From positions 1 to 50,860 of IMG/VR virus record IMGVR_UViG_3300036668_000436: a stretch of DNA of 50,860 nucleotides; one strand, 5' to 3'. Of this stretch, positions 10,501 through 18,850 are shown piece by piece. Numbering within the stretch: position 1 is the stretch's first letter; each line of letters starts with the position of its first letter. The notes under the pieces are model-generated. The model saw only the letters and a program-made list of their open reading frames with translations. It was not told the DNA's origin and did no database searches. The stretch comes from a virus. The translations under genes and the position numbers were made by a program.

Positions 10501-12400
10501 TATAGAAAAAGAAATAGCAGATGTAGAACACGAATTAGATAATTTAGGTAGAGTTTACACAGGAGCTGCTATTTACAATGCAGTAATTAATAGATTAGGA
10601 GTATTTGTAGGGTTAGCTTATAATATACCTTCTCAATTTTTTAATAGGTATCAAGGTTGGCATCAAGGAATGATAAATGATACAGGAAGGTATTGGACAC
10701 CAGGAAACTTTTATGCTGCAAATGCTTTCATTAATAGGAAATTTATGGGTAAATTAGGTTTTAATAAACAAAAACAAGAAATCAGAAAAGTAAAACTACT
10801 TACTGAAAAAATGGGGTTTATTCAAGACAATACTAATGAATTAGATAGAGCAAGAAGAGAATCTGGAGTTACAGGTTGGACTAGAAAATTAAATCCTTTT
10901 TATCTTACTGAGTATGTAGAATGGCATAATCAAGTTCCACAAGCACTTTCTATTTTAATGGACCAAAGAATTATAAGTACTGAAGTTGATAGTGCAGGTA
11001 ATCCTATTGTAGTACCTATATTTGATGGAAATTCTCAATCTTTTCCTGCTCATACTATTAAAGATGGTAAATTAGTTCTTAAAGATGCTTTTAGAACACC
11101 AGAAAACATTGCTACTTGGGAAAGTTTTAGTAATGAAAAATATGCACAAGTAAAAGGTAAAATCACTGAAACTATTGCACTTTTAAATGGAGATTATACA
11201 AAAACAGGTAACACAGAAATTAAAAGTTATACATTAGGTAAAACTTTTATGATGTTTAAAACCTGGATGTCTAGCCAAATGTTTTTAAGATTTGCTAAAA
11301 ATCAAACTAGTGTAACACTTGGAATTAAAGATTTTGATGGGGCTTATGCAGGAGGACTTAGTAACGTAAAAACTAATGTTGCAGCTACTTTTGGTTTGTC
11401 TTTAGTTTTAGGTGTAGGAGCACTTACAACATTAGGACTTCCTTTAGCTGGAACTACTGTTGGAGGACTTGCAATTTACAGTGTTCTAAAAAACAGAAAG
11501 AAAAACAGAGTAAATGGACAAAACTTAGAAATGTTAAAACAACTTTATGGAATGGGAAAAGCTATTGTAAATAAAATGATAGGACTTCCTGTAAATACTT
11601 TATCTGGTAAGAATTTAATTAAAGCTCACACTTTTAAAGAACTTAATGTAACAGAAGCCGACAGACAAAATCTTAATTTTATTGTTAATGAGTTGGTAGC
11701 ATTACTTTGGATGTTACTTGTAAAAGTTATTATTAAAAATATGAAAGGAGATGATGAAGAAGAAGAACCTAAAACTTTAGACGGAAAAACTCCTAATCCT
11801 GCTTATTATACTCAAGAAGATAAAGATAGTAAATGGATTTTACTTGAAAATATGATTACTAGATTAATTCAAGAAGGTAGTACTTTTACTAATGCTGAAG
11901 CTTTATATAAATCTGCAACACCGGCGGGTATAGATAGTTTTTTTACTAAAGTAGCAGATTTAACAGTTGGACTATATAATGTATATCAAGGTTCAGATGT
12001 AATTACATCAGGAGATAACATAGGAGAATCTAAAACTGGCAATGCCCTTAAAAAGTTTGTAGTTCCAGGAATTATAAATGAATTTACAGATGGAAATTTT
12101 GATAGTGCAGGTTTTAGTAAGTATGAAAAAAAAGATTGGAATCCTAATGAATTTTTAGATAATGCTTATACAACAGACTATAAAAGAGATTTAAAAATTA
12201 TTGATGGAGAAAGAGCTGTATTAAGAGCTGAACTTACTTTATATTGGAATGAAGAGTATGAAATGAATGAAATAGAAGATACTTACACTAAAAAAACTTT
12301 AGAAGAAGAAATTACAAAAAGAATAAATGAAGAAGTAAATGCTACTTATCCTCGTAAAATTAGACTTATGTATGATGAAGATCAACAACTCATAGAATAA
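7562..12400 (+). CDS. Giant virion-associated protein, probable ejected cargo partner of the RNA polymerase
   Basis: This 1,612-residue protein starts at an ATG one base after the RNA polymerase stop, so the two are translated together. It is mostly charged, helix-rich sequence with coiled-coil-like stretches and no enzyme motif I recognise. Two hydrophobic segments lie near residues 1273-1308 (rich in Gly, Leu, Val, Ala) and 1370-1395 (LLWMLLVKVII), followed by an acidic DDEEEE patch. In crAss-like phages the genes beside the polymerase encode large cargo proteins stored in the tail or capsid and injected with it. A role in ejection or membrane passage is inferred from position, size and hydrophobic segments. 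It is the last gene before the terminator. Confidence 0.6.
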   Translation: MGCEVTFKTLKDEVGNKVKAILEDGLSLNGKEIKYGRQSRERSLDVFVPFDSIHPSTGNLWYKMKEVATKLNKEYLAKTYGTVATVKQHSDGVTVIIHPAGKLVRDMNEKERLKIKPTFESITNEYEFEGEIYPSVEERSKAMDRKKQNFLPMAFASTGPTSYFNTTNYADYIEHKENLLKNVINRIGNLTSGRKYDNSLVIKKEIAALNKLKENLEIETNELLNSTNILARTMSAFNSDLAFIDKLLSSPTPSLENIHYAEGMVNYFELISDYSKSNKDNLFVVPGDSSTIEPDVLDVLNKLKLDLDDKRTAIYNAKLNYLVQAIEASENLKSLFPNMQAEEIRAIILKDTSDIGTFSKLFATVDKEFGGDDSILAELIRIELERSRNIIKPQAATISQKITEIQDKVKSKLIEKGKGITYGLVNKLFSEVTYDMFYQKTGRGNKTGNLISKFSTQWYKDISNIVRNNKEAMQAAWALPDVRDMQKALNDALINKYNSLNDKVDFVQLGKLPEIINNPDFQILNKYFNPAEADLYKQQLIDSIGEYAYNKMVISQKEALEDFMVAVVNEKQHLLDINGVRNYADLEPGIKMHFEIFQKRNNPFEFIESHLNGQEGRIDHVWGTSGNQYQSHLKYNTYTPKKEVSSFDMNTGTFYQEDSGYFDKGFDEIQNDPTLLEFWEIMAEATEYMNSALTDSNTNLSHTSLLKMSKSMTDILFDRQLGVMNKSVHLLSETGQSLKNMMSANVSNKRANDVTEVNKAGIETVQEEVKMRFKTFDRIFEVRTGKPLGEKSLTDLSKMTLDQRDLMEQLTGLNQAELITTYGKKANLSSIVKEFFTNQIMEEQTFNLPVMMKSYLDVVSEYKAQKASLPKINIYKDIYDNIQLDKNSKKGLLEDTLDLAARIRKKQRYSGIQDKRVRGQERTQNWINKNVKGVEDSEYWVKFGKNLNEKQKEYEKATEAYLKKLKNDLAVATSKDAEIAIEKEIADVEHELDNLGRVYTGAAIYNAVINRLGVFVGLAYNIPSQFFNRYQGWHQGMINDTGRYWTPGNFYAANAFINRKFMGKLGFNKQKQEIRKVKLLTEKMGFIQDNTNELDRARRESGVTGWTRKLNPFYLTEYVEWHNQVPQALSILMDQRIISTEVDSAGNPIVVPIFDGNSQSFPAHTIKDGKLVLKDAFRTPENIATWESFSNEKYAQVKGKITETIALLNGDYTKTGNTEIKSYTLGKTFMMFKTWMSSQMFLRFAKNQTSVTLGIKDFDGAYAGGLSNVKTNVAATFGLSLVLGVGALTTLGLPLAGTTVGGLAIYSVLKNRKKNRVNGQNLEMLKQLYGMGKAIVNKMIGLPVNTLSGKNLIKAHTFKELNVTEADRQNLNFIVNELVALLWMLLVKVIIKNMKGDDEEEEPKTLDGKTPNPAYYTQEDKDSKWILLENMITRLIQEGSTFTNAEALYKSATPAGIDSFFTKVADLTVGLYNVYQGSDVITSGDNIGESKTGNALKKFVVPGIINEFTDGNFDSAGFSKYEKKDWNPNEFLDNAYTTDYKRDLKIIDGERAVLRAELTLYWNEEYEMNEIEDTYTKKTLEEEITKRINEEVNATYPRKIRLMYDEDQQLIE

Positions 12401-12425
12401 CATACACATTATAGAAAAAAAAGAA

Positions 12426-12453
12426 AAAAGTGAGGTTTTTATACCTCACTTTT
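12426..12453. terminator. Bidirectional intrinsic terminator between convergent operons
   Basis: An 11-bp perfect stem (AAAAGTGAGGT pairing with ACCTCACTTTT) with a 6-base loop sits 25 bases after the plus-strand stop and 19 bases after the minus-strand stop. It has A-rich sequence on the left and T-rich on the right, so it can stop transcription from both sides. Confidence 0.9.
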
Positions 12454-12471
12454 GTTTTATAAATACTTTAT

Positions 12472-12768
12472 TTAGTTTTTAGCAGGTTGTGGTAAAACAG
12501 ATTTTACTTCCACTTTAGCTGAAGGATTTCTAGCTTTTACTCCATTAGTCACTTTGTAAACATCCCCTTTATTGTCAATAATAACAGAAGGATTTCTAGC
12601 TTTAACTCCATTAGTTGTGGAGTAAACTTCAGTTTTAGTCTCTGTTTTAACAACTACTTTAGAAGGATTTCTATCCTTAACACCATTTGTGTATTTATAC
12701 ACTTTAGTTTCTTCTTGTGCTAAAAGTACCATAGGTACTAACAATAGCAATAATAATAATTTTTTCAT
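12472..12768 (-). CDS. Small secreted protein with three TNGVKxRNPS repeats
   Basis: This 98-residue protein begins with a clear signal peptide (MKKLLLLLLLVPMVLLAQ, cleavage probably at the Ala-Gln as in Flavobacteriia). There is no lipobox Cys. The mature part is three copies of a 24-25-residue repeat with core VY-x-x-TNGVK-(D/A)-RNPS at about residues 23-37, 48-62 and 70-84. It is the most distal gene of the minus block, right before the terminator. It would be exported to the periplasm or surface; a role in altering the envelope of the infected cell is speculation. The DNA copies of the repeat are also recognisable. Confidence 0.8.
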   Translation of the reverse strand: MKKLLLLLLLVPMVLLAQEETKVYKYTNGVKDRNPSKVVVKTETKTEVYSTTNGVKARNPSVIIDNKGDVYKVTNGVKARNPSAKVEVKSVLPQPAKN

Positions 12769-12771
12769 AAT

Positions 12772-12906
12772 TTAATATATAATTTTAATTCTTTTTAAAA
12801 TACTCAATAGATTTTCTATTGAGATGCATTCTACACTGTCTCTTTGTGTTGTTTCTAAAAATTCAATGTGATTGTCTATTTCTGACAATAGTTCTTCTTC
12901 TGACAT
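12772..12906 (-). CDS. Small hypothetical protein (44 aa)
   Basis: An ATG at 12906 opens a 44-codon frame ending in TAA at 12772, exactly filling the gap between its neighbours: 12 bases after the upstream stop and 3 bases before the downstream ATG. The product (MSEEELLSEIDNHIEF... ending in KRIKIIY) is acidic at the start, basic at the end and predicted helical. No family recognised. It is supported mainly by operon-like packing. Confidence 0.55.
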   Translation of the reverse strand: MSEEELLSEIDNHIEFLETTQRDSVECISIENLLSILKRIKIIY

Positions 12907-12918
12907 ACCTAGTACTTT

Positions 12919-13533
12919 TTAATTATAAACTCTTTCAAAATTAAATCTGTGATAAATTGCTCCATTAGTACCTTCTTCTCCTAAGTCTCTAAGAAAAATA
13001 ATAGCATCAGGAACATCTGAAAAAATTATTCGATTTGCATTTGAATCTATAAGATAAAAAGAAGATCCATTTTGTTCAGTTCTACTTACCCAAACTTCAG
13101 TAGATAATTGTTCAAGAGGAATTTCAGATTCATTTTCTGTTACAGCTTGCAAACCTTCACGTCTTACATAATAAGCAGAGGTGTCAAAATTTAAACTATC
13201 TAAACTATCTAAAGTATTATTAAAATTACTTACATCTTCAGTAATATGTTTACCATACTCTTCAATGTACTCTTTCATTACAAATATAGGAAGTATTCTA
13301 AGAGTTTCTGTACCTCCTGAAATTTCTCTTTGTAAAAGTACATAAGTTTCTGTTTCTTTTCCTTTAGGGTCTGACCATCCTATGCATCTGTACTCTTCAT
13401 TGTTTTCAGAGTAATAATAATAGCCTGGAGGAGTTTCTTCAATTGCTTCTTTTATTTTATCAGATCTTTCTTGATACCAATTTGTTAGTTTTAACTCAAT
13501 AAGAGTTGTATAAGGTTTTTTTTCTTGTATCAT
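12919..13533 (-). CDS. Conserved-looking phage protein of unknown function (204 aa)
   Basis: ATG start in an A-rich leader and the usual short spacing to neighbours support a real gene. The protein is soluble and acidic with many Tyr, Glu and Ser residues, including YYYY near residue 38 and a segment CIGWSDPKGKETETYVLL. No signal peptide, membrane segment or catalytic motif is evident and I do not recognise the family. It lies in the accessory tail of the early block. Confidence 0.65.
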   Translation of the reverse strand: MIQEKKPYTTLIELKLTNWYQERSDKIKEAIEETPPGYYYYSENNEEYRCIGWSDPKGKETETYVLLQREISGGTETLRILPIFVMKEYIEEYGKHITEDVSNFNNTLDSLDSLNFDTSAYYVRREGLQAVTENESEIPLEQLSTEVWVSRTEQNGSSFYLIDSNANRIIFSDVPDAIIFLRDLGEEGTNGAIYHRFNFERVYN

Positions 13534-13551
13534 ATTTCTATGTTTTAATAG

Positions 13552-14013
13552 TTACAATTGATAAAATTGTTTAATTAATCCTTCGTGTTTTTTTATAAAT
13601 TCTAATGCAATTTCTGGAGTTTTAAAAGCTAAAAAATCAAAAGTTTTGCAAAGTCTTGTTACTTCTAACAAATTATTACTTCTTTGTATGCAATATTTTG
13701 TATCAAAACTATACCAATGTACATCACAATCGCCACAATCAGCCATTAATTGCGTTAATTGAGAGTATGCAAGTGAAGATTCCGCTTGTTTTTCGGTTTT
13801 AAATATATCTTTGTTTTCTTTGCAATTGTCACTCTGGACGGATTCATGTATTTCTGAATTGTCATCAATAAAATAACCAGAAATTTTATCTAAGTCTTCC
13901 CAACTACCTACAATTTTTGACGGATTCAATTCAGGATAGTCTAAATAAATTTGTTCAGCAAATTCAGGCAATGTTTTAAGCAATTTTTCAGCTTGGTCTT
14001 TTGTAATTTTCAT
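13552..14013 (-). CDS. Hypothetical protein of a common Bacteroidota phage family (153 aa)
   Basis: The N-terminus is helical (MKITKDQAEKLL). The middle has the family-typical block IFKTEKQAESSLAYSQLTQLMADC, followed by YSFDTKYCIQR and a C-terminal FLAFKTPEIALEFIKKHEGLIKQ. I have seen this arrangement (FxTEKQAxxxLAxxQLxQLM ... AFKTxExxxxFxxxxxxLIKQ) in many proteins of Bacteroidota phages and their hosts, but no function is established. Five Cys residues are scattered without a CxxC pair. It sits 18 bases before the next gene in a co-directional run. Confidence 0.7.
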   Translation of the reverse strand: MKITKDQAEKLLKTLPEFAEQIYLDYPELNPSKIVGSWEDLDKISGYFIDDNSEIHESVQSDNCKENKDIFKTEKQAESSLAYSQLTQLMADCGDCDVHWYSFDTKYCIQRSNNLLEVTRLCKTFDFLAFKTPEIALEFIKKHEGLIKQFYQL

Positions 14014-14032
14014 GTTGTTTTGTTATTAATAA

Positions 14033-14617
14033 TTAAACTCCAGTTTCAAAAGAAAATCCATCACTTTCTAAATTATTTGGCTTGTTTACCAACCAATGAT
14101 TATTTTTTTTCTCCCACCAGAAAGTAAGATCCTGGATTTCATTGTCGTAGTATGCTGCAACAAAATCACTTTTAAAAGCACTGCCAACGTTTTCAAACAT
14201 AGAAGAGGTTTTGTATTCGTTAGCGATATTTTTATCTAAAAAATCAGTTACAAATTTATAATTTCCTCCACGAATAACTCCGGCTTCCACAAGTAGTAAA
14301 GTTTCTCCGTTTGTAAAAAGTCTTTTATTTGCTTCTAGTGCCGAATGAAGATCTATAACATATTGTTTTGTCCACGTTTCATCAGGGTAAGGAACATCAA
14401 TACCAAAGCCATCACATATTTCCCCACCATAAGACAAAGCATGTCTTAAAAACTGTCCTATTACACTGGAATAGTCAGTAGACACTGTAACAATTACAGT
14501 ATTACTTGCATTTATTCCCTCTTTTAAAAGTTTTTGTGCTAAAACTTCACAAAGAAATGCTTCTTTTTGAATGTCTATTAAAAATTCTTTTCTTAAATTT
14601 TTTTCTTTTTTGTCCAT
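14033..14617 (-). CDS. Phosphoribosyltransferase-like phage protein (194 aa), uncertain
   Basis: The core segment TLLLVEAGVIRGGNYKFVTDFL (about residues 106-127) resembles the PRPP-binding loop of type I phosphoribosyltransferases, hydrophobic strand then D/E-x-G-x-x-x-G. An earlier NTVIVTVSTDYSSVIGQFLRHAL stretch could be the first strand and helix of that Rossmann-like fold. The usual acidic pair before the loop is reduced to one Glu. The C-terminal DLTFWWEKKNNHW is a phrase found in Bacteroidota phage proteins of this type. The fold is inferred; no substrate can be named. Confidence 0.45.
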   Translation of the reverse strand: MDKKEKNLRKEFLIDIQKEAFLCEVLAQKLLKEGINASNTVIVTVSTDYSSVIGQFLRHALSYGGEICDGFGIDVPYPDETWTKQYVIDLHSALEANKRLFTNGETLLLVEAGVIRGGNYKFVTDFLDKNIANEYKTSSMFENVGSAFKSDFVAAYYDNEIQDLTFWWEKKNNHWLVNKPNNLESDGFSFETGV

Positions 14618-14639
14618 ATTTTTAATTGTTTTATAAGTT

Positions 14640-15374
14640 TTAAAAATTAATAGGTGTCCACATAATACCTATGCCAGCAAAAATATCTCTTTTTCCTTGA
14701 GAACTAATTCCATAACTTATGTTAGGACCAATATGCCAATAGTTTTTAGATTTTTCTTTTACTTGATAGACTTTCATATCTTTAACTTCATTATAAGGAT
14801 TTTTAAAAGTAATTTCAGCAAAAGTTTTAGTTTTTCCTAATCCTAAAAAACCTGTTTTTTCTTGTCCTAGTACAAAATTTATTTCTTCTTTGTATTTAAG
14901 ACTAATGTTAACAGAATCTTTTTTAGTTGTAACAGTACCCCATACCCAATCTTTAAGATTAAAAGGTACAGGCTCATAGCTTATATTACCTTTATCATCA
15001 ATAATTTGAATAGATTTAGAAACACTAATATCTACCACTGCTTCAGTGGTTGCTACTATTGCTACATTACCTGGTTTTTTGAGTTCTTTTTTGTACTTAG
15101 CAACTAATGTTTGAAGTTTTAAAATAGTTTTGTCTTTACTGGCTAAAGATAATAATTGTTCAGAATTATCAACTTCAATTACTGTAGTTTTACCTACAGA
15201 CTGTCCTTGAGAATTTCTAATAATTTTAAGACTATCTTTAAGTGCAAGCTGTATATTACTCTCCGTAGAAAAATCCCTTGAAAATTGGCATTCTCTTACT
15301 GATAAGAGTACAACTAAAGCCAGGATAATTATCCCGGCTATTGTTAAATTTCTATTACTATTTTGTGTTTTCAT
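14640..15374 (-). CDS. Membrane-anchored envelope protein with coiled coil and beta-rich C-terminus (244 aa)
   Basis: I start it at the ATG at 15374 (MKTQNSNRN), which overlaps the upstream stop by 17 bases; the longer frame reaches further into the upstream gene and is less likely. One transmembrane helix (about residues 9-27, LTIAGIIILALVVLLSV) is followed by a helical/coiled-coil stretch (about 40-95) and a beta-rich C-terminal half ending in GIGIMWTPINF. The terminal Phe is the usual last residue of outer-membrane beta proteins. This layout (inner-membrane anchor, coil, outer-membrane-reaching tail) suggests an envelope-spanning or spanin-like protein, but no lysis gene is adjacent, so this is inference. 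Confidence 0.6.
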   Translation of the reverse strand: MKTQNSNRNLTIAGIIILALVVLLSVRECQFSRDFSTESNIQLALKDSLKIIRNSQGQSVGKTTVIEVDNSEQLLSLASKDKTILKLQTLVAKYKKELKKPGNVAIVATTEAVVDISVSKSIQIIDDKGNISYEPVPFNLKDWVWGTVTTKKDSVNISLKYKEEINFVLGQEKTGFLGLGKTKTFAEITFKNPYNEVKDMKVYQVKEKSKNYWHIGPNISYGISSQGKRDIFAGIGIMWTPINF

Positions 15375-15894
15375 GTTCTTTTCTTTTAGATGTTTCAACA
15401 TCAAAGTTACTACTAATATCGTAATAATCAGCAAAATAACTATAAATAAATTCTAATTGTTCTTCATTACAATAAAATCTTTCTATAGCATTGTTTTTAG
15501 TAAAAACATATTTAGTAGCATCATAAATACTAGGAAAAATTGTAGCTTCCCCATCTTTAATAATAGTACAAACTGAAGCTTTTTCTAATGTAGCAATTTC
15601 AATTAATTGATCTGCTCTACCAAAATGTTCATTTTGTACTTTGTATTTAAAAGGTTTCACAGGTTTTTTTACAATAGGTATTATACTTCTATATTCTTCT
15701 ACTGACATCCAACCACTTTGATTAGTTTTTCCAAATCTAATCATTATAATACTTTTATCTTTTTGATGTGTATCTACTATTATAGAACAAAGTATTTGAA
15801 CTAATTGTTCAGGATTATCACAAACCCTTTGCATGTGATTGTAACTCCCCATGAGAAGATTTCTGTCTGGAATAATTCTATAAGTTACTTCCAT
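15358..15894 (-). CDS. Hypothetical protein (178 aa)
   Basis: A soluble protein overlapping both neighbours by 17 bases, typical of this operon. It begins MEVTYRIIPDRNLLMGSYNHMQR and contains a segment LEKASVCTIIKDGEATIFPSIYDATKYV that looks like a small beta-alpha unit. No motif, signal peptide or membrane segment was found. The overlap with the MazG-like gene upstream suggests translational coupling. Confidence 0.6.
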   Translation of the reverse strand: MEVTYRIIPDRNLLMGSYNHMQRVCDNPEQLVQILCSIIVDTHQKDKSIIMIRFGKTNQSGWMSVEEYRSIIPIVKKPVKPFKYKVQNEHFGRADQLIEIATLEKASVCTIIKDGEATIFPSIYDATKYVFTKNNAIERFYCNEEQLEFIYSYFADYYDISSNFDVETSKRKEHENTK

Positions 15895-16495
15895 CTTTTT
15901 CTAACTCCTTTCTTTCAGAATCTAAATCTCTGTTGTTAGCTGCATCATTATTGAATTTTTCTGGAAATCTTACCTTTAATTTTGCAATGTTGTTAGTAAG
16001 AATTTGCCAAAAATCTAAATCTAAATTTTCACACACCCCTTGTAGCATAACAATACTAGATAAACCTATTGATTCTTCTATGTCAGAAGTTTGAAAAGAA
16101 ATTATTGGAGAAGAAAAATAAAGTAATTCAACAGCAAGAATTAATTTTTGATGTTCTGTTTTTCCCACAAAATCTTTACTAAATTCTTCTCTCCAACTTT
16201 CTAAAGTTTCAAGATGTGCCTCAGAAATAAAAATTTCATTAATAAGTTTAAGAGGTAAAACAATTCTTGCTCTGTTAATAATATACCAACAAATATCTGC
16301 AATTTCTTCTCCTACGTTAACCATGTCTAGTGGTTTTCCATAAGCAATATGTTTTTTAATAGGGTCAATAGCTTCTCCTATTTCAGTAATAATTCCAGCT
16401 TGCATGTGAAAAATGTTGAGTTCTTGAGTCCCTAAATCATTAAAAGTTCTACTTGCTAACTCCATGTATTGAGTTAATGTTTCAATTTTATTCAT
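15878..16495 (-). CDS. MazG-like nucleotide pyrophosphohydrolase
   Basis: The all-alpha NTP pyrophosphatase signature is present: E38-x-x-E41 in GIITEIGEAIDPIKK, then E64-x-x-D67 in VGEEIADICWYI, the four acidic residues that bind magnesium. The 205-residue length allows the MazG core plus a C-terminal helical extension. Such phage enzymes hydrolyse (d)NTPs to monophosphates or lower the (p)ppGpp signal. It sits directly after the DNA ligase and near thymidylate synthase, consistent with a nucleotide-pool role in the cytoplasm. Confidence 0.8.
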   Translation of the reverse strand: MNKIETLTQYMELASRTFNDLGTQELNIFHMQAGIITEIGEAIDPIKKHIAYGKPLDMVNVGEEIADICWYIINRARIVLPLKLINEIFISEAHLETLESWREEFSKDFVGKTEHQKLILAVELLYFSSPIISFQTSDIEESIGLSSIVMLQGVCENLDLDFWQILTNNIAKLKVRFPEKFNNDAANNRDLDSERKELEKDGSNL

Positions 16496-16513
16496 TTTGT
16501 TTTTATTAATTAA

Positions 16514-17572
16514 TTATTTGTCTAATCTTACACCATAACATACAGGAAATCTTGGCACTCCTGTTTCACTAAATTCAAAAAACCTAATTTCAGCCATTTC
16601 TCCAATGTACTCTCCTTTGTTTTTTAACATTAAAGACCTCTCTTCATGTGAAAATTTCATTCCACAACCAAAAGTAATTTCTTGTCCTGTGTTATCTACA
16701 CCTTTACAATGTACAATACCTTGTTCTGGTCTACTTTCTGAAGGAACAATATCAATTATTTCATAAACATCATCTAAGAAATCTTTGTATTTAAGTAGTT
16801 GTCCACTTCTTTTGTTTACTTGATAACTTTCTTCAGAATGTCTTACCATAGTACCTTCATAACCTCTTGCTAAATTAAGAGAATGGTAATGGGCAAGTTC
16901 AGCTTTACTTTCAATGAAAAAAGTTTCAACTATTTCTAAACCAGGGATGTTTTGAAGATTAATCATTATCCAATTTCTTCTTTCGTTAAAAGGTAAATCC
17001 ATTACAACATCATATACATGATACTTAATATCAAGAGTTTTTTCAGACTTCTTTTTTACCATTCTCATTACTTCTTGAAAAGTTTTTCCATGAGCATAGA
17101 GCTCTCCATCAAGAATTTCATCAATATAATCAAAATTAATGTGAGTAACTGTGTCTACATTTTTACCTGTTCTAGACATAAAAGAACTTTTATCTCCAAG
17201 ACTTCTCATACCATCTAACTTAGGTTGAGCATAACAAGGATAAGTAACTTTCTTTTCTTCTTTTTTAAAATCTTTAGCTAGCATAGGAAGTAAAAAACTA
17301 TTTCCTCCTAAATGTTCAGCAGCTATTTGATTTTCAAAATAACCTTGTCGTAATTTTTCAAGTATTTTAGATTGAGCTTCTTTTTGAGCTTGTTCTACTC
17401 CTGTTGTTTCATTAGATTTACCAATATTTTTAGGTTCACAAGCACTCTTATTTTCTAAAGGATTGTCTGTGCCTATAACTCCTGATCTTTGCACAATAAA
17501 ATTTTCTTCTGTTGTAATAGTTAAAAATCTTATTTTACCTGAACTATCTTTTTTGTAAATTGTCTGTCCCAT
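16514..17572 (-). CDS. ATP-dependent DNA ligase with N-terminal WGR-like domain
   Basis: Adenylation motif I is QPKLDGMR with the nucleophilic Lys at residue 118. Motif Ia is SRTGKNV, motif III LDGELY, motif IV GYEGTMVR, and motif V LLKYKDF, followed by a short OB-fold-like C-terminus. The first ~75 residues (YKKDSSGKIRFLTI...AQKEAQSKILEKL) look like a WGR-type nucleic-acid-binding domain, as in several phage ligases. At 352 residues it is a compact phage enzyme that seals nicks during replication and recombination. The ATG at 17572 sits five bases after the upstream stop. Confidence 0.92.
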   Translation of the reverse strand: MGQTIYKKDSSGKIRFLTITTEENFIVQRSGVIGTDNPLENKSACEPKNIGKSNETTGVEQAQKEAQSKILEKLRQGYFENQIAAEHLGGNSFLLPMLAKDFKKEEKKVTYPCYAQPKLDGMRSLGDKSSFMSRTGKNVDTVTHINFDYIDEILDGELYAHGKTFQEVMRMVKKKSEKTLDIKYHVYDVVMDLPFNERRNWIMINLQNIPGLEIVETFFIESKAELAHYHSLNLARGYEGTMVRHSEESYQVNKRSGQLLKYKDFLDDVYEIIDIVPSESRPEQGIVHCKGVDNTGQEITFGCGMKFSHEERSLMLKNKGEYIGEMAEIRFFEFSETGVPRFPVCYGVRLDK

Positions 17573-17577
17573 AATAA

Positions 17578-17781
17578 TTAATGTATATAAAGTGGTAATC
17601 TTTCTTCTGTTACTTCCATATCAACTACCATCCATTGACATTGATTTTCTTTAAAAGTTTGTCCATTTTCTGAACAATGTTCTTTTAAAAAATGTTCTTC
17701 ACTTTCCCAAATGGTTTCATCATAAGGAAAAATATGGACTTCCCCTGTAGAGAAGTCCAATATTACTATTTTATTTTTCAT
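17578..17781 (-). CDS. Small hypothetical protein (67 aa)
   Basis: The protein starts KNKIVILDFSTGEVHIFPYD, giving an antiparallel strand pair, and ends NQCQWMVVDMEVTEERLPLYIH. I recall similar short proteins (a VILDFSTGEVHVF start and a CQWMV motif) in Flavobacteriia phages, without known function. It lies between thymidylate synthase (2 bases) and ligase (5 bases), so it is part of that operon. Confidence 0.65.
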   Translation of the reverse strand: MKNKIVILDFSTGEVHIFPYDETIWESEEHFLKEHCSENGQTFKENQCQWMVVDMEVTEERLPLYIH

Positions 17782-17783
17782 AG

Positions 17784-18839
17784 TTATTTAATTGGAGCAT
17801 ACATATCTCCTTTAATTGATTCAAAAGATGTATATCCTTCAAAGATAAAATCCTCATGTGTTAGTCCTTTAATAAACTCTGTAAAAGAAATTTCATTTTT
17901 TAAATATAATTCAACTCCTATATAGTAACCCTCAGAAAATTTAAGTTGACACCCTTTGTGAAGTGCTGGGTTATTTTTTAATTGTTGTTTTACTAATTCA
18001 ACATGTGGTTCATAAAAATGAACATTAGACAAATCTCCAATAAGACTTAAAGGTACTACATTAGTAAAAGTACCTATCATAGCAGACAATACTCCATAAG
18101 AAGCTATATTAAATGGCAAACCTAAAAATGTATCAACGCTTCTTTGATGCCATTTAAGTACAAAACCATAAAAAGGAACTTCTTTAAGCTCTTCATCTAA
18201 TAAAAGTTTAGCTTCAGCACTTGCTTCTTTATTTGTTCCTACCATACTTTGCCAAAGTCCATGAAGATACACTAAATCTTTACCACTTTTATCAATTCTC
18301 ATTGTGTAAGTCATAGGTCTTGGAATAACTTCCCATGCCCAATGACAAGGAGGTAATGCAGTTTGATTTAATTGAGCCGGATTCCACGCAGTAACTAAAT
18401 TTCTCCTATTAATAGGATTAAGTTTTCTTAAATCAATAATAAGATTTTCAATTTGATCTATTCCATAAGTTGCTAAATAATCCTCTCCACCTGTATTAAA
18501 CATTTTAACTCCTGTCCAATCTCTCCATTGAGCTCCATAGTTTCTACCTACATCTCCATCTTTACCAAAATTTTCTGCATCTTGGTCCCAAATGTGAACA
18601 CCTTTTTCATTAAGAGATTTTACATTAGTATCTCCTCTTAAAAACCAAAGAAGTTCTTCTACGATACCTTTAGTAAACATCTTTTTAGTAGTAATTAAAG
18701 GAAATTCTTCTAAATCTATCTCTAAATTTACTGAAGAAATTTGAATGCAATCTTGAGGTCTATTATCAGTTTTGTATCTGTACCCTTGATTCATAATACC
18801 TCTAGCTAAAAGAGCATATTGTTGATCTATTTTTGCCAT
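17784..18839 (-). CDS. thyA: Thymidylate synthase (ThyA type)
   Basis: Catalytic Cys165 lies in LPPCHWAWEVI, the ThyA active site (usual form LPPCHxxxQF; the QF is replaced here). Other family blocks are RRNLVTAWNP, GRNYGAQWRDW, and RSVDTFLGLPFNIASYG near residue 244. It methylates dUMP to dTMP with methylene-tetrahydrofolate. I chose the ATG at 18839 (MAKIDQQYALL), giving 351 residues, because the longer frame has an unrelated extension that overlaps the upstream gene. With the MazG-like enzyme and uracil glycosylase it shapes the thymine supply for AT-rich phage DNA. Confidence 0.92.
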   Translation of the reverse strand: MAKIDQQYALLARGIMNQGYRYKTDNRPQDCIQISSVNLEIDLEEFPLITTKKMFTKGIVEELLWFLRGDTNVKSLNEKGVHIWDQDAENFGKDGDVGRNYGAQWRDWTGVKMFNTGGEDYLATYGIDQIENLIIDLRKLNPINRRNLVTAWNPAQLNQTALPPCHWAWEVIPRPMTYTMRIDKSGKDLVYLHGLWQSMVGTNKEASAEAKLLLDEELKEVPFYGFVLKWHQRSVDTFLGLPFNIASYGVLSAMIGTFTNVVPLSLIGDLSNVHFYEPHVELVKQQLKNNPALHKGCQLKFSEGYYIGVELYLKNEISFTEFIKGLTHEDFIFEGYTSFESIKGDMYAPIK

Positions 18840-18850
18840 GTTATTTGTTT

